Of a stretch of DNA of 44,730 nt, positions 25,115 through 32,549 are shown piece by piece. The notes under the pieces are model-generated. The model searched no databases. It had not been told where the DNA came from and saw only the letters and a program-made list of their open reading frames with translations. This DNA is from Phycisphaerae bacterium (GTDB lineage Bacteria; Planctomycetota; Phycisphaerae; JAJVII01). A program made the translations under genes and the position numbers. Each line of letters starts with the position of its first letter. The stretch's first letter is position 1. The DNA lies in assembly GCA_022072085.1 (NCBI GenBank), contig JAJVII010000016.1:1-44730 (forward strand), written 5' to 3'.

Positions 25115-26557
25115 TCAGCCAAGCAGCGAGAGGACCGACTGCGGCAGCGAGTTGGCCAGAGCCAGCACATTGGTCGCAGCCTTGGAGAGAATCTGGCTGC
25201 GGGTCAGGTTGCTGGTCTCGGCGGCGAAGTCGGTGTCACGGACCGCCGACTCGGCGGCGGAGGTGTTCTCCATCGCCACCTGGAGGGCGTTGATGGTCGG
25301 TCCCAGGGTGAACTTCTGGAACGCGCCCAGCCGCCCGCGGAGATTGCTGACCTGGGCAACGGCCTGGGTCAGAATGTCCTGGGCGTCGGTGCCGCTGCCG
25401 GCGGTCAGGCTGTTCGTGCCGCCGGTGGCCAGCGACGCGAGATAGCCGACCGTCTCGTTGCCCAGCGAGCCGGTGCTCACCGACCCGATGCCGATGCTGG
25501 CCTTGCTGGTGTTGGTGACTTCGCTTCCGATCTGGAAGTTGGCCCCGCCGCCGGTGATGTCGAACGTGGAACTGCCGGTCGCCCCGCCGAACGTGGAGGT
25601 GAGGGTCAGGTCGACGTCCAGGGTGGCGGTGCGGAGGCTGACCGACAGGCCCTGGGCCTCGGCGGCTTGGCCGTTGATCAGCACGGTCGGATCGGCGCCG
25701 GCATCGCGGGTGGCGTCGTTGCCGTCGGCGTCCTTGGTCGCGAAGGTGCCGTCAACCGCGTCGACGGACACGAAGGAATCGCTGCCGTAGCCGGTGCTGT
25801 AGAACACCAGCACGTCGCTGCCGCCCGAGCCGACGGCAGCCGACACGACGGCGGACACGCCGGTCACGTCCTTGAGGGCATTGATGGCGTCAGCGGCAGC
25901 CGACGTGGTCGTGTCGGCCGATAAGCTGATGATCTCCGAGCCCTTGCTGCCGGCGATCTCGACGGTAACGTCGCTGCTGCCCACGGTGTCGCCGGTGTAG
26001 ACCAGCTCGCCGTACTCGGCAGCCGCGGTCACCTGAACCTGCACGCTCTTGTCCACGCCGTCGACCAGGCGGGCCGAGTTGACCTGCACCTTGGCCAGGT
26101 CGCTCGTGTCCACGCTGTCGGTCGTGTAGTCCAGCGAGCCGTCCAGCAGCTTCTTGCTGCCGAACTGCGTGCTGGCGGCGATCCGGTTGATGCTGCTGAG
26201 GATCGCGTCCACCTGGGCCTGGTTGGCGTTCTTCTCCTCCGTGGTCAGGCCGCCGTCATTGGCGGTGTCCGTGACCAGGGTCTGGAGCTGAACCAGCAGG
26301 GACGAGACCTCGTTGAGGGCGCCTTCGGCCGTCCCGATCAGGCTGTCGGCCCGCTCGGCGTTGGTGATGGCCTGGCTCAGGCCCGCCTTCTCGCTGCGGA
26401 GGTTCTCGCTGGCGATCAGGCCGGCGGGGTTGTCCTTGCCGGCGTTGATCTTGACGCCCGTGCTCAGCCGTTGCAGGGAGGTCGTCAGCTCCTGATTCTG
26501 ACGGGCCAGAACGTGCTGGGCAACCATCGACTGAACGTTCGTGTTGATTCGACTCAT
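25115..26557 (-). CDS. fliC: Flagellin (first copy)
   Basis: A 480-residue flagellin starting MSRINTNVQSMVAQHVLARQ, with LSTGVKINAGKDNPAGLIAS in the N-terminal D1 and LGAFQKFTLGPTINALQVAM plus the ending ALANSLPQSVLSLLG at the C-terminus. The central variable region (about 150-380) aligns with the sister flagellin by eye (both carry TVEIAGSKGSEIISL/SIRIAGNAGAEVITF-type strands), so they are paralogues of similar length. ATG start with TGGAGG 9 bases upstream. It has its own sigma-28-like promoter, a leader of about 320 nt and a strong terminator. Confidence 0.96.
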   Translation of the reverse strand: MSRINTNVQSMVAQHVLARQNQELTTSLQRLSTGVKINAGKDNPAGLIASENLRSEKAGLSQAITNAERADSLIGTAEGALNEVSSLLVQLQTLVTDTANDGGLTTEEKNANQAQVDAILSSINRIAASTQFGSKKLLDGSLDYTTDSVDTSDLAKVQVNSARLVDGVDKSVQVQVTAAAEYGELVYTGDTVGSSDVTVEIAGSKGSEIISLSADTTTSAAADAINALKDVTGVSAVVSAAVGSGGSDVLVFYSTGYGSDSFVSVDAVDGTFATKDADGNDATRDAGADPTVLINGQAAEAQGLSVSLRTATLDVDLTLTSTFGGATGSSTFDITGGGANFQIGSEVTNTSKASIGIGSVSTGSLGNETVGYLASLATGGTNSLTAGSGTDAQDILTQAVAQVSNLRGRLGAFQKFTLGPTINALQVAMENTSAAESAVRDTDFAAETSNLTRSQILSKAATNVLALANSLPQSVLSLLG

Positions 26558-26653
26558 GACTTGCCTGCCTCCAGTGAGTGAGCTGTTTTCTGGTTACTGT
26601 TACTTGTTGCCCTCGGGTTCACTTCGTTGTTCCCGGGGTTCCCTCTGTCCTGT

Positions 26654-26685
26654 CGGCGGACGGACAACTGCTGTCCAATCCGCCG
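26654..26685 (-). promoter_or_regulatory. Two-segment hairpin in the first flagellin leader
   Basis: The outer stem CGGCGGA/TCCGCCG (26654-26660 with 26679-26685) and inner stem GGACA/TGTCC (26662-26666 with 26672-26676) stack over a 5-base loop. It has no U-tract, so regulation of translation or stability is more likely than termination. Confidence 0.5.
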
Positions 26686-26693
26686 TTCCCCTG

Positions 26694-26759
26694 TTACCGA
26701 TCCGTTTCCCGTTGTGCAGCGCCGTGCGGTGGCGAGTGTGGATTCTTGCCGGCCTTCAC
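26694..26759 (-). CDS. Possible 21-codon leader ORF with near-perfect Shine-Dalgarno
   Basis: AAGGAGGTGAT (26775-26765, minus strand), 11 bases complementary to the 3' end of 16S rRNA, stands 8 bases (from AGGAGG) before a GTG at 26759. The ORF ends at TAA (26696-26694) about 135 nt before the flagellin ATG. The peptide begins VKAGKNPHSPPHG and resembles nothing known. It may be a leader peptide or a ribosome standby site. Translation is not shown. Confidence 0.3.
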   Translation of the reverse strand: MKAGKNPHSPPHGAAQRETDR

Positions 26760-26882
26760 CGTTATCACCTCCTTCTCGTGGCCTGCCATCGCGGTTAAGC
26801 CGGCTCCGCCGCCCTCACCAGTGCTGCTCCGCTTCCTGTGCGGTCTCCGCCGCCTGATCTCGGACCCTGGATACGGTCAGTG

Positions 26883-26910
26883 CCATCGTCTGACGGGGAG
26901 ACCGACTTTA
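26883..26910 (-). promoter_or_regulatory. Candidate sigma-28 promoter for the first flagellin
   Basis: Minus strand TAAAGTC (26910-26904) and GACGATGG (26890-26883), with 16 bp between TAAA and the -10, as in fliD. The -35 is excellent; the -10 matches 5 of 8. It lies between the csrA terminator and the flagellin leader. Confidence 0.55.
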
Positions 26911-26962
26911 GATATGAAACGCCGAATTCCACGCCCCCCGTCACCGCCGGCAGCACGGCTCA

Positions 26963-26995
26963 CAAAAAGGCGACGGCCCGTGGCCGGGCCGTCGC
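26963..26995 (-). terminator. Rho-independent terminator after csrA
   Basis: GCGACGGCCCG (26970-26980) pairs perfectly with 26985-26995 across a 4-base loop; the minus-strand tail is CTTTTTGTG. It separates csrA from the flagellin promoter. Confidence 0.93.
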
Positions 26996-27052
26996 TGTCC
27001 AGAGGGTTATCGGATTATGTCCGCCGGCGAGGGATCGCCGGGTCGCGCTTGA

Positions 27053-27313
27053 TCAGGGTTGCCCGCTTTGCTCGGGGCCCTGGGGGGGCTGCTTGCCCGG
27101 TGGCTGGATGTCCTTCAGGTCTTCCGCCTTCATCTGCGAAGCCTCGCGATTCTCGCGCTTGATGGCCTCGTAGACTTCCTTGCGGTGCACGGCAATGTGC
27201 TTGGGCGCCGTGATTCCCAGACGGACCTTGTCCCCGCGGATGTCGACGACGGTGATCTCGATGTCGTCGCCGATCATGATGGTTTCGTCGCGTTGTCTGC
27301 TGAGCACCAGCAT
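27053..27313 (-). CDS. csrA: Carbon storage regulator CsrA
   Basis: An 86-residue RNA-binding translational regulator. The core [20 protein letters not shown] (1-20) through [20 protein letters not shown] carries the conserved residues, including the arginine in VHRKE that contacts GGA RNA. A 20-residue Pro/Gln-rich tail extends beyond the usual 61-75 residues. The start ATG 27313 is set by the conserved first residues (the longer reading is non-homologous), with AAGGA upstream. Position next to fliW and two flagellin genes matches the FliW-CsrA-flagellin switch known from Bacillus and Campylobacter. Confidence 0.95.
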   Translation of the reverse strand: MLVLSRQRDETIMIGDDIEITVVDIRGDKVRLGITAPKHIAVHRKEVYEAIKRENREASQMKAEDLKDIQPPGKQPPQGPEQSGQP

Positions 27314-27540
27314 CGGCGTTTCCTTCCGTGGAAAGTGAAGACTCACTTCACCCGTCACGCCCGGCCTGCCTCCGTGCAGGCGCGAACGGCGATAGCAGGA
27401 ACCGCGCCGCGCGATTCGGAACTCTATATCGGCTAGGGGCGTTGCGAAAGATTCGCCCAAAGTTCGCCGATTTGAGGCCCGCCGGCACGGGTCCGGCCGT
27501 CGCTGCGGCGCCCCGGAGCGAAGCGCCGCCGGCCGACGGA

Positions 27541-27993
27541 TCAGGCCGTTCGGGACATGTCCCGGTCGCGCGCGGGCAGTTGCACCAGCGGATGCCGCGT
27601 GGTGTAACGCTTCTCCGACAGGACCATCTGCATGGCCGTCCGGTTGGCGGGGTTCACCACGATCGGACCCTGGAGGTTGCCCGTGAGCACATGGTCCACC
27701 TTGTTGACGATGACGAAGAGCTGAAGGGGTTGGCCGTCGTCAGCCGACAGTCGGCTGCGCTCTTCCGGCCGCACCGTCACCTGGTAGTCCGGCACGAACA
27801 GCCGCGGGTCGGTCACCACGAACGCCAGGCTTTCGTCCTCCACCGCCTGCAGCCAGTAGAAGCTGGACTGCTCGCCGGTGCTGATGAGGGCGAACCGCTT
27901 GGCGGCCGGGAACCCCACGGGTCCGTCGGGGAAGTAGATCAGGCGATCTGCGTCCACCTGGACCGGACCGAACCGGGTCGTCTGAATCATCAT
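27541..27993 (-). CDS. fliW: Flagellar assembly factor FliW
   Basis: A 150-residue Fli[26 protein letters not shown] at the N-terminus, [19 protein letters not shown] (45-63), and FVIVNKV near 92-98 with [21 protein letters not shown]. In other bacteria FliW binds and inhibits CsrA and is itself titrated by flagellin, so that flagellin translation follows secretion. Two ATG codons are tandem (27993, 27990). The SD region holds a small GGA-loop hairpin (28008-28022). It follows flgL by 73 bp and precedes csrA. Confidence 0.94.
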   Translation of the reverse strand: MMIQTTRFGPVQVDADRLIYFPDGPVGFPAAKRFALISTGEQSSFYWLQAVEDESLAFVVTDPRLFVPDYQVTVRPEERSRLSADDGQPLQLFVIVNKVDHVLTGNLQGPIVVNPANRTAMQMVLSEKRYTTRHPLVQLPARDRDMSRTA

Positions 27994-28007
27994 CGCTCCT
28001 GCTCCTT

Positions 28008-28058
28008 CCCGCCTCCTGCGGGATTACGCGGAAACTGCGCGTCCCGATCCATCGGGAC
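28008..28058 (-). promoter_or_regulatory. fliW leader with two hairpins
   Basis: CCCGC-AGGAG-GCGGG (minus strand, 28022-28008) shows GGA in a 5-base loop and overlaps the ribosome-binding region of fliW. Upstream is an 8-bp palindrome, GTCCCGATCCATCGGGAC (28041-28058). Either may regulate fliW; no promoter motif is clear in this gap. Confidence 0.4.
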
Positions 28059-28066
28059 CGGCGCTG

Positions 28067-29998
28067 TCAGAGATAGTCCAGCAGACTCAGGTTCAGCACG
28101 CGGGCGGCGGCTGCCAGCCCCGCCTGGTACTGCGTCTGCAACTGCTGGAACAGAATCACCGCCTCGGTGAAATCCATGTCGCGCACCTGGCTCAAGAGCG
28201 TCTGGGTGTCCAGCGTCTGCGTGTCCAGGTGGTCCACCTGCTGCTGGGCCTGCGAGGCGACCGCCCCGGTCCGCCCGCGGATCTCGACCAGGTTGTCAAC
28301 GTCCGATTGCAGGCGGTCGGCGTATAGCGAGATCGCGCCCAGGTCGCCGCTCCGCAGGGCGTCGCGCAGCCCGACCAGGTGGGAGAAGATGCCGTCTGTC
28401 CGCACCCCGCTGACGTCGTCGCCGGTCAGGGTCGCGCCGGGATTGGCCACGCTCTGGACCAGCCCCAGTTCGCCCGGCGCCGCCGACAGGTTCAGCGCCG
28501 ACACCGACAGGTCGAAGCCCCCGTCGGTCGAACTGTCGACCAGTTCCAGGCCGCCGTCGGCGCCGACGCGGGCCAGCAGGTCGCCGCCGTTCTCGTCGTC
28601 GCCGTTGATCAGGTCGATCACGTCACCGATGGTGCGGGCCGAGTCGAGGTTCACGTCGATCGTCGTGCCGTCGCGCTGGGTGATCCGCAGGTCGTCGAAC
28701 CCTCCGACCGTGTGGACGCCGGATCCGCCGTTCAGATCGGCCAGCAGAACGTTCTGGTGAAAAGTGCGGAGCCCCAGGTCGTCAGCCGTCGTCCCGCCGT
28801 TCTCGGCCACGTTCAGCACCGAGCCGGCGCGAAGGTTGACCAGCGAGATGCCGCCGCCGTTGACGCGGATGCTCGCCCGGACCCCGACGCCCGCCTGGTT
28901 GATCGCGTTGAGGATGTCCTGCACCGTTTCTGCCGACGACAGGTCGATCGCCGCCGAGTCCGTGCCGTTGGTGATGACCAGGCCCGAGGCCCGGTCCAGG
29001 CCGGTCCCGGCGTTGAGCGAATCCCACGCCGTTCGGCCGGTCACCTGCGGATCGACATCGCCGCCGGCCAACGTTGCCCCCGCGCCGGTCTTGCTGTAGA
29101 TGCCCAGGTCGCGGGCGGCGCTGCCACTGCCCTGTTCGATCACCGTGATGTCCGCGCCCGACTGGCTGCTGGTGAGGGTCAGCCCGTTGCCCGCGGCGTT
29201 GATAGCCATCGTCATGCCGGCCGGCGCGGCATCGTTGAAGCGGTCGATCACATCGCCCACCGTCGCGGCGCCGCTGAGGTCGATATCGACCGCCGGGTTG
29301 ACGCCGTCGCTAACGCGGATCGCCGCCAGGCTCACGCCGCGACCGGCCGCCCCGTTGAGATCGGCGACCAGCGTGTCGTCGGTCAGGATCGGGTCCAGAT
29401 CCTTGCCGGTCGTGACGTCGCCGCTGGCGCCGCCGAAGACCGATCCGCCGTCGAGCTGGAGCCGGACCAGCCAGTTCTCGCCCAGGGCCATGTTCACCGG
29501 GTCGCTGCCGCCGTTGTACTGGATGGCCCCGGAGGCGTCGGCGAAGGGGTCTCCCGCGCCGGCCGACCCGTCGAACAGGTAGCGCCCCTGGTAGGTGCGG
29601 TTGGCGACGCGCAGAAGCTGGTCGATGATCGAGTCCAGCAGCTCGGCGTTGCTGGAGCGCTCGGCGTCGCTGACGGTCGCGTCGGCCGACTGCAGCGCCA
29701 GCGTGTTCGCCTGGCGGACCAGGTCGGTCGCCTCGCCCAGGGCCGTGTCGGCGGTGGAGAGGAATCCGTTGGCGAAGTCCACGTTCTTCTGATACTGACC
29801 CAGCCGCGAGAGCAGTGAGGTGAGGTCGAGAATTCGGCCGGACGCGATGGGGCTCTCGCTGGGAAGCTGGTAGCGATTGCCGCTGGCCAGTTGCGCCTGC
29901 ACCTTGGCCATCGCCACCTGGGTGCGCTGGATCGAGGCGAGCGTCAGCTCGCTCATCCGCATCGTTCCCACGCGTCCGTTTGTCGTCGACACGGCCAT
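28067..29998 (-). CDS. flgL: Flagellar hook-filament junction protein FlgL (HAP3), enlarged
   Basis: A 643-residue junction protein, about double the usual length. The N-terminal D0/D1 (GRVGTMRMSELTLASIQRTQ, then LASGNRYQLPSESPIASGRILDL) and the C-terminal coil (TQTLLSQVRDMDFTEAVILFQQLQTQYQAGL, ending LNLSLLDYL) are intact. The middle has three tandem modules (about 210-313, 318-420, 420-515) with the same hook-IN pattern as in FliD (AAIDLSSAETVQDILNAINQ, TADDLGLRT). It is preceded by flgK with a 14-bp gap. Confidence 0.94.
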   Translation of the reverse strand: MAVSTTNGRVGTMRMSELTLASIQRTQVAMAKVQAQLASGNRYQLPSESPIASGRILDLTSLLSRLGQYQKNVDFANGFLSTADTALGEATDLVRQANTLALQSADATVSDAERSSNAELLDSIIDQLLRVANRTYQGRYLFDGSAGAGDPFADASGAIQYNGGSDPVNMALGENWLVRLQLDGGSVFGGASGDVTTGKDLDPILTDDTLVADLNGAAGRGVSLAAIRVSDGVNPAVDIDLSGAATVGDVIDRFNDAAPAGMTMAINAAGNGLTLTSSQSGADITVIEQGSGSAARDLGIYSKTGAGATLAGGDVDPQVTGRTAWDSLNAGTGLDRASGLVITNGTDSAAIDLSSAETVQDILNAINQAGVGVRASIRVNGGGISLVNLRAGSVLNVAENGGTTADDLGLRTFHQNVLLADLNGGSGVHTVGGFDDLRITQRDGTTIDVNLDSARTIGDVIDLINGDDENGGDLLARVGADGGLELVDSSTDGGFDLSVSALNLSAAPGELGLVQSVANPGATLTGDDVSGVRTDGIFSHLVGLRDALRSGDLGAISLYADRLQSDVDNLVEIRGRTGAVASQAQQQVDHLDTQTLDTQTLLSQVRDMDFTEAVILFQQLQTQYQAGLAAAARVLNLSLLDYL

Positions 29999-30012
29999 GA
30001 GTCGGTCCCGCC

Positions 30013-31707
30013 TCAGATGAGGTTCATGATTTCGCTGATGAGCTGGTTGACCAGCCCGATGTAATGCGACACGCCCTGGAACGCCTGCTGGTAGCGCATC
30101 ATGTCGATGGCCTCTTCGTCCAGGCTGACGCCGCTGACCGCGTCGCGCTGGGATCTGAGGGCGTCGGTCAGCGTCACGCTGGCCTCGGCTTCGGACTGGG
30201 CCGTCGCGCTGTCACTAGCCAGTTGCGTCACGAACTGGACGTAGAGGTCGTTCAGCGACGAGCCGCCCAGCGAGGTCAGCCGGGTGCTCCCCAGCCCGGC
30301 CAGGGCCAGGGCCGTGGTGTTGTCGCCCGGCTGGCCGTTGGCGGCCGCCGCGACCTTGTCGCCGGTCAGGTCCGACCGCACGGCGAACCCCGCGCCCAGG
30401 CTCCCGCTGAAGAACGTGTTGACCCCCAGCGCAGCCAGCACGCTGCTGCTGTCGCCGGAGAAGGTCATCGTGTAGCCGCTGTCGGCCGTCAGCTTCAGCG
30501 TCCCGTCGGGGTTGATCGAAGCGCTCAGATGGTCCACGCCGTCCAGGTCCGCCACCAGGCTGTTCAGCGATGTGTCCGTGCCGATCCCGTCCAGATCGAC
30601 CTGGATCAGGTGACTGGTCACTGTCCCGGTTCGCGTGTCGGTCAGGCTGATCTGGAAGGCGCCGTTGGTCGGCGTCAGGGAAAGGCCGGCTTCGTTCAGC
30701 GCGGCGTCTGCGTCGTCCACGCCGTTGGCGCCGCTGGTTGAGCTGTATCCCGTCAACCCCTGGCCGCTGGCGTGCAGCCGGTTCACCTCGTTGATCAGCG
30801 AGGCGGCCAACTGCTGAAGGTTGTCGATGGCCCGGTCCAGCCCACCGCTGCGGACGGAGGTCAGCCCGCCGATTTCGCCGCTGGCGATGCTCGCCAGTTG
30901 CCCGGTCGAGTCGGCGCGCACCAGCAGGTCGGGGAACTCCCCGTCGGTGTCGATCTCCACCGACAGCCCGCTGGAGCGCGTCCCGGTGACCAGCGGGGCC
31001 GAGCCGAGGTAGACGTTGATCTGGCCGGATTCGCCGTTGCTCGTGCGGACGTCCGCCAGTTCCGCCAGCCGGGCGACGGCCGCGTCGCGCTGATCGCGCA
31101 GGGCGCCGGCGCTCGCGTTGACCAGCCCGAACTCGACGCGGGTGATCTCGCCGTTGAGCGCCGCGATGCGGTCGATCAGTCCGTTGGCCTCGTTCACGTC
31201 CTGGCGGATCTTGTCGTTGACCTGCAACCGCGCGTCGACCAGGCCGTTGTATTGGTCGTTGAACGCCCGAGCCAGCGCCCCGCCGGTCTGGATCAGCAGC
31301 GAGCGGCTTGCCGACGAGCCCGGATCGTTGGCCAGGTCGCTGAAGGCGTTGAAAAAGTCCGTCATGCGGGTCGAAAGGTTCGTGTCGCCCAGGGCGTTGA
31401 CCAGCGCCTCGACTTGCTTGAGGATGTTGGCTGCCGACTCGGCCGCCGCCTGGTCGCCGGTGGCCGCCCGCAGCCGCGAGTTCACCGCCTCGTCAGTCAG
31501 ACGCAGCACGGTCGACAGTTCCACGCCGACGCCGGGCGCCAGGCCCGGAGCGACCTCCCCTCCGCTGACGGGCGTGAGCACAGCCTTCTGCCGCACGTAG
31601 CTGGGGTCGGACGCATTGGCGATGTTGTTGCCGATGACCTGGATGGCCGCCTGGTTGGCCCGGATGGCCGATCGCCCGATCTGCAAGCTTCCGTTGATCA
31701 GTCCCAT
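30013..31707 (-). CDS. flgK: Flagellar hook-filament junction protein FlgK (HAP1)
   Basis: A 564-residue HAP1. The N-terminal rod motif ANQAAIQVIGNNIANASDPSYVRQK (18-42), helical D1 with RMTDFFNAFSDLANDPGSSASR, an internal domain with QVDLDGIGTDTSLNSLVADLDG (about 375-400) and the C-terminal motif VSLDEEAIDMMRYQQAFQG are all present. Length is close to the E. coli protein, unlike the enlarged FlgL and FliD. It starts just after flgN (3-bp gap) and is exported by the type III apparatus with help of that chaperone. Confidence 0.95.
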   Translation of the reverse strand: MGLINGSLQIGRSAIRANQAAIQVIGNNIANASDPSYVRQKAVLTPVSGGEVAPGLAPGVGVELSTVLRLTDEAVNSRLRAATGDQAAAESAANILKQVEALVNALGDTNLSTRMTDFFNAFSDLANDPGSSASRSLLIQTGGALARAFNDQYNGLVDARLQVNDKIRQDVNEANGLIDRIAALNGEITRVEFGLVNASAGALRDQRDAAVARLAELADVRTSNGESGQINVYLGSAPLVTGTRSSGLSVEIDTDGEFPDLLVRADSTGQLASIASGEIGGLTSVRSGGLDRAIDNLQQLAASLINEVNRLHASGQGLTGYSSTSGANGVDDADAALNEAGLSLTPTNGAFQISLTDTRTGTVTSHLIQVDLDGIGTDTSLNSLVADLDGVDHLSASINPDGTLKLTADSGYTMTFSGDSSSVLAALGVNTFFSGSLGAGFAVRSDLTGDKVAAAANGQPGDNTTALALAGLGSTRLTSLGGSSLNDLYVQFVTQLASDSATAQSEAEASVTLTDALRSQRDAVSGVSLDEEAIDMMRYQQAFQGVSHYIGLVNQLISEIMNLI

Positions 31708-31710
31708 GGT

Positions 31711-32226
31711 TCACCCTACCGCCGAGAAGCAACCGGGGGTTATCGGCTGACGCGAGATGGCCCGTCTGCCGGTGCCGTCGTAGCAGCCCGTCTCTCGCCC
31801 GACCCGGGCGATTTCGCCGAAGAGTTGTCCGAAGAAATCGCGCATCCGTTCAGCCACGCGGTGGTTCACCCTCTGGGCCCGGCTGACATCGTCCAACCGA
31901 TGGGCCAGCCGGTCGGCCGCCTGGCTCAACTTCGTGCCGCTGGGGCCGCCGAGGCGTCGGGCCAGGTCGCGGACGCGGAGGCCGTCAGCCTGCGGGCCGT
32001 CCAGTCCCAGCCCCTCGCTCAGCCGTTCGCACTGCTGGCGGCGGTGCAGTTCCAGTTCACAGATTCGGTTGACCAGCTTCTGGATGTGGCCGCCGCTGGA
32101 TTCCATGGCCGCCGGGTCCGCCTTGCGCATCGCCTCGCGCTGCTGCGCGACCGCGTCGGCCAGTTCGCCGTGCAGGCGGGCCAGATCCTCGATCGTCGTC
32201 GTCAACTGTGTCAGCAGCTTCTGCAT
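31711..32226 (-). CDS. flgN: FlgN-like export chaperone
   Basis: About 171 residues, mostly helical (residues 1-130, coiled-coil pattern with heptad Leu and many Gln/Arg), matching FlgN, the cytoplasmic chaperone for FlgK and FlgL. Position directly upstream of flgK supports this. The ATG at 32226 overlaps the preceding stop as TGATG; a GTG one codon earlier (32229) is also possible. The last 25 residues are not conserved. Confidence 0.82.
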   Translation of the reverse strand: MQKLLTQLTTTIEDLARLHGELADAVAQQREAMRKADPAAMESSGGHIQKLVNRICELELHRRQQCERLSEGLGLDGPQADGLRVRDLARRLGGPSGTKLSQAADRLAHRLDDVSRAQRVNHRVAERMRDFFGQLFGEIARVGRETGCYDGTGRRAISRQPITPGCFSAVG

Positions 32227-32501
32227 CACTTGACCCTCGGGCGGTAGCCGCTCAGTTGCTTGTAAAGCGTTTCACCGAGACTGTTGTGGCTGGCTTGGCC
32301 CATCCGCTGAGAGAGCATCAGGTCGAGCTGGGCGGCAAAGTTCTTCTCGGCCTTGCCGCCGTAGCCGAGCTTCGTGTCGGTCAGCCGCGACTCGCGGGCC
32401 TCCTTCATCATCGTGCCGTAGAAGAACAGGCCGAGGAACTCGTCGATCTTCTGCCGCAGCGGGTCGCCGCCGGCCTGGGCTGTCGTCTGCGTGACGTTCA
32501 T
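32226..32501 (-). CDS. flgJ: Rod-binding protein, FlgJ N-terminal domain only
   Basis: A 91-residue protein corresponding to the rod-binding (rod-capping) half of FlgJ, including KIDEFLGLFFYGTMMKEAR (18-36) and NFAAQLDLMLSQRMGQAS. The peptidoglycan hydrolase domain of the E. coli-type FlgJ is absent, as in many non-enterobacterial flagella where a separate hydrolase is used. It is translationally coupled to flgN. Confidence 0.87.
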   Translation of the reverse strand: MNVTQTTAQAGGDPLRQKIDEFLGLFFYGTMMKEARESRLTDTKLGYGGKAEKNFAAQLDLMLSQRMGQASHNSLGETLYKQLSGYRPRVK

Positions 32502-32549
32502 CTCTGCCTCCTGCCTCGCATCGCCCGGGGCTCCGCCCGGGCCAGCCGA

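Larger units (their letters stand above)
26558..26876 (-). promoter_or_regulatory. Long 5' leader of the first flagellin
   Basis: About 320 nt between the sigma-28-like promoter and the ATG. It contains a hairpin with ACAGGAA in its loop (26829-26843), an exceptionally strong ribosome-binding sequence with a 21-codon ORF (26694-26776), a two-part hairpin (26654-26685), and an A-rich unstructured stretch of about 60 nt before the SD. GGA triplets are frequent. It is a candidate CsrA target like the leader of the sister gene, but without the paired AAGGAT loops. Confidence 0.5.

Noticed and set aside
26762-26776. Plus-strand ATCACCTCCTT, as in the 3' end of 16S rRNA
   Set aside because: Only 11 bases match and no other rRNA sequence is near; it is the complement of the Shine-Dalgarno discussed above.
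26870-26885. TGGCAC on the minus strand upstream of the first flagellin
   Set aside because: The -24 half is perfect, but there is no GC at the -12 distance.
26578-27162. Plus-strand ORF of 194 codons opposite the flagellin leader and csrA
   Set aside because: It crosses a clear terminator and the csrA gene in antisense, and its protein is Pro/Arg/Cys-rich without pattern.
27426-27433. GCCGATAT upstream of csrA as a sigma-28 -10
   Set aside because: 7 of 8 bases match, but no TAAA-like -35 is found at 15-17 bp.
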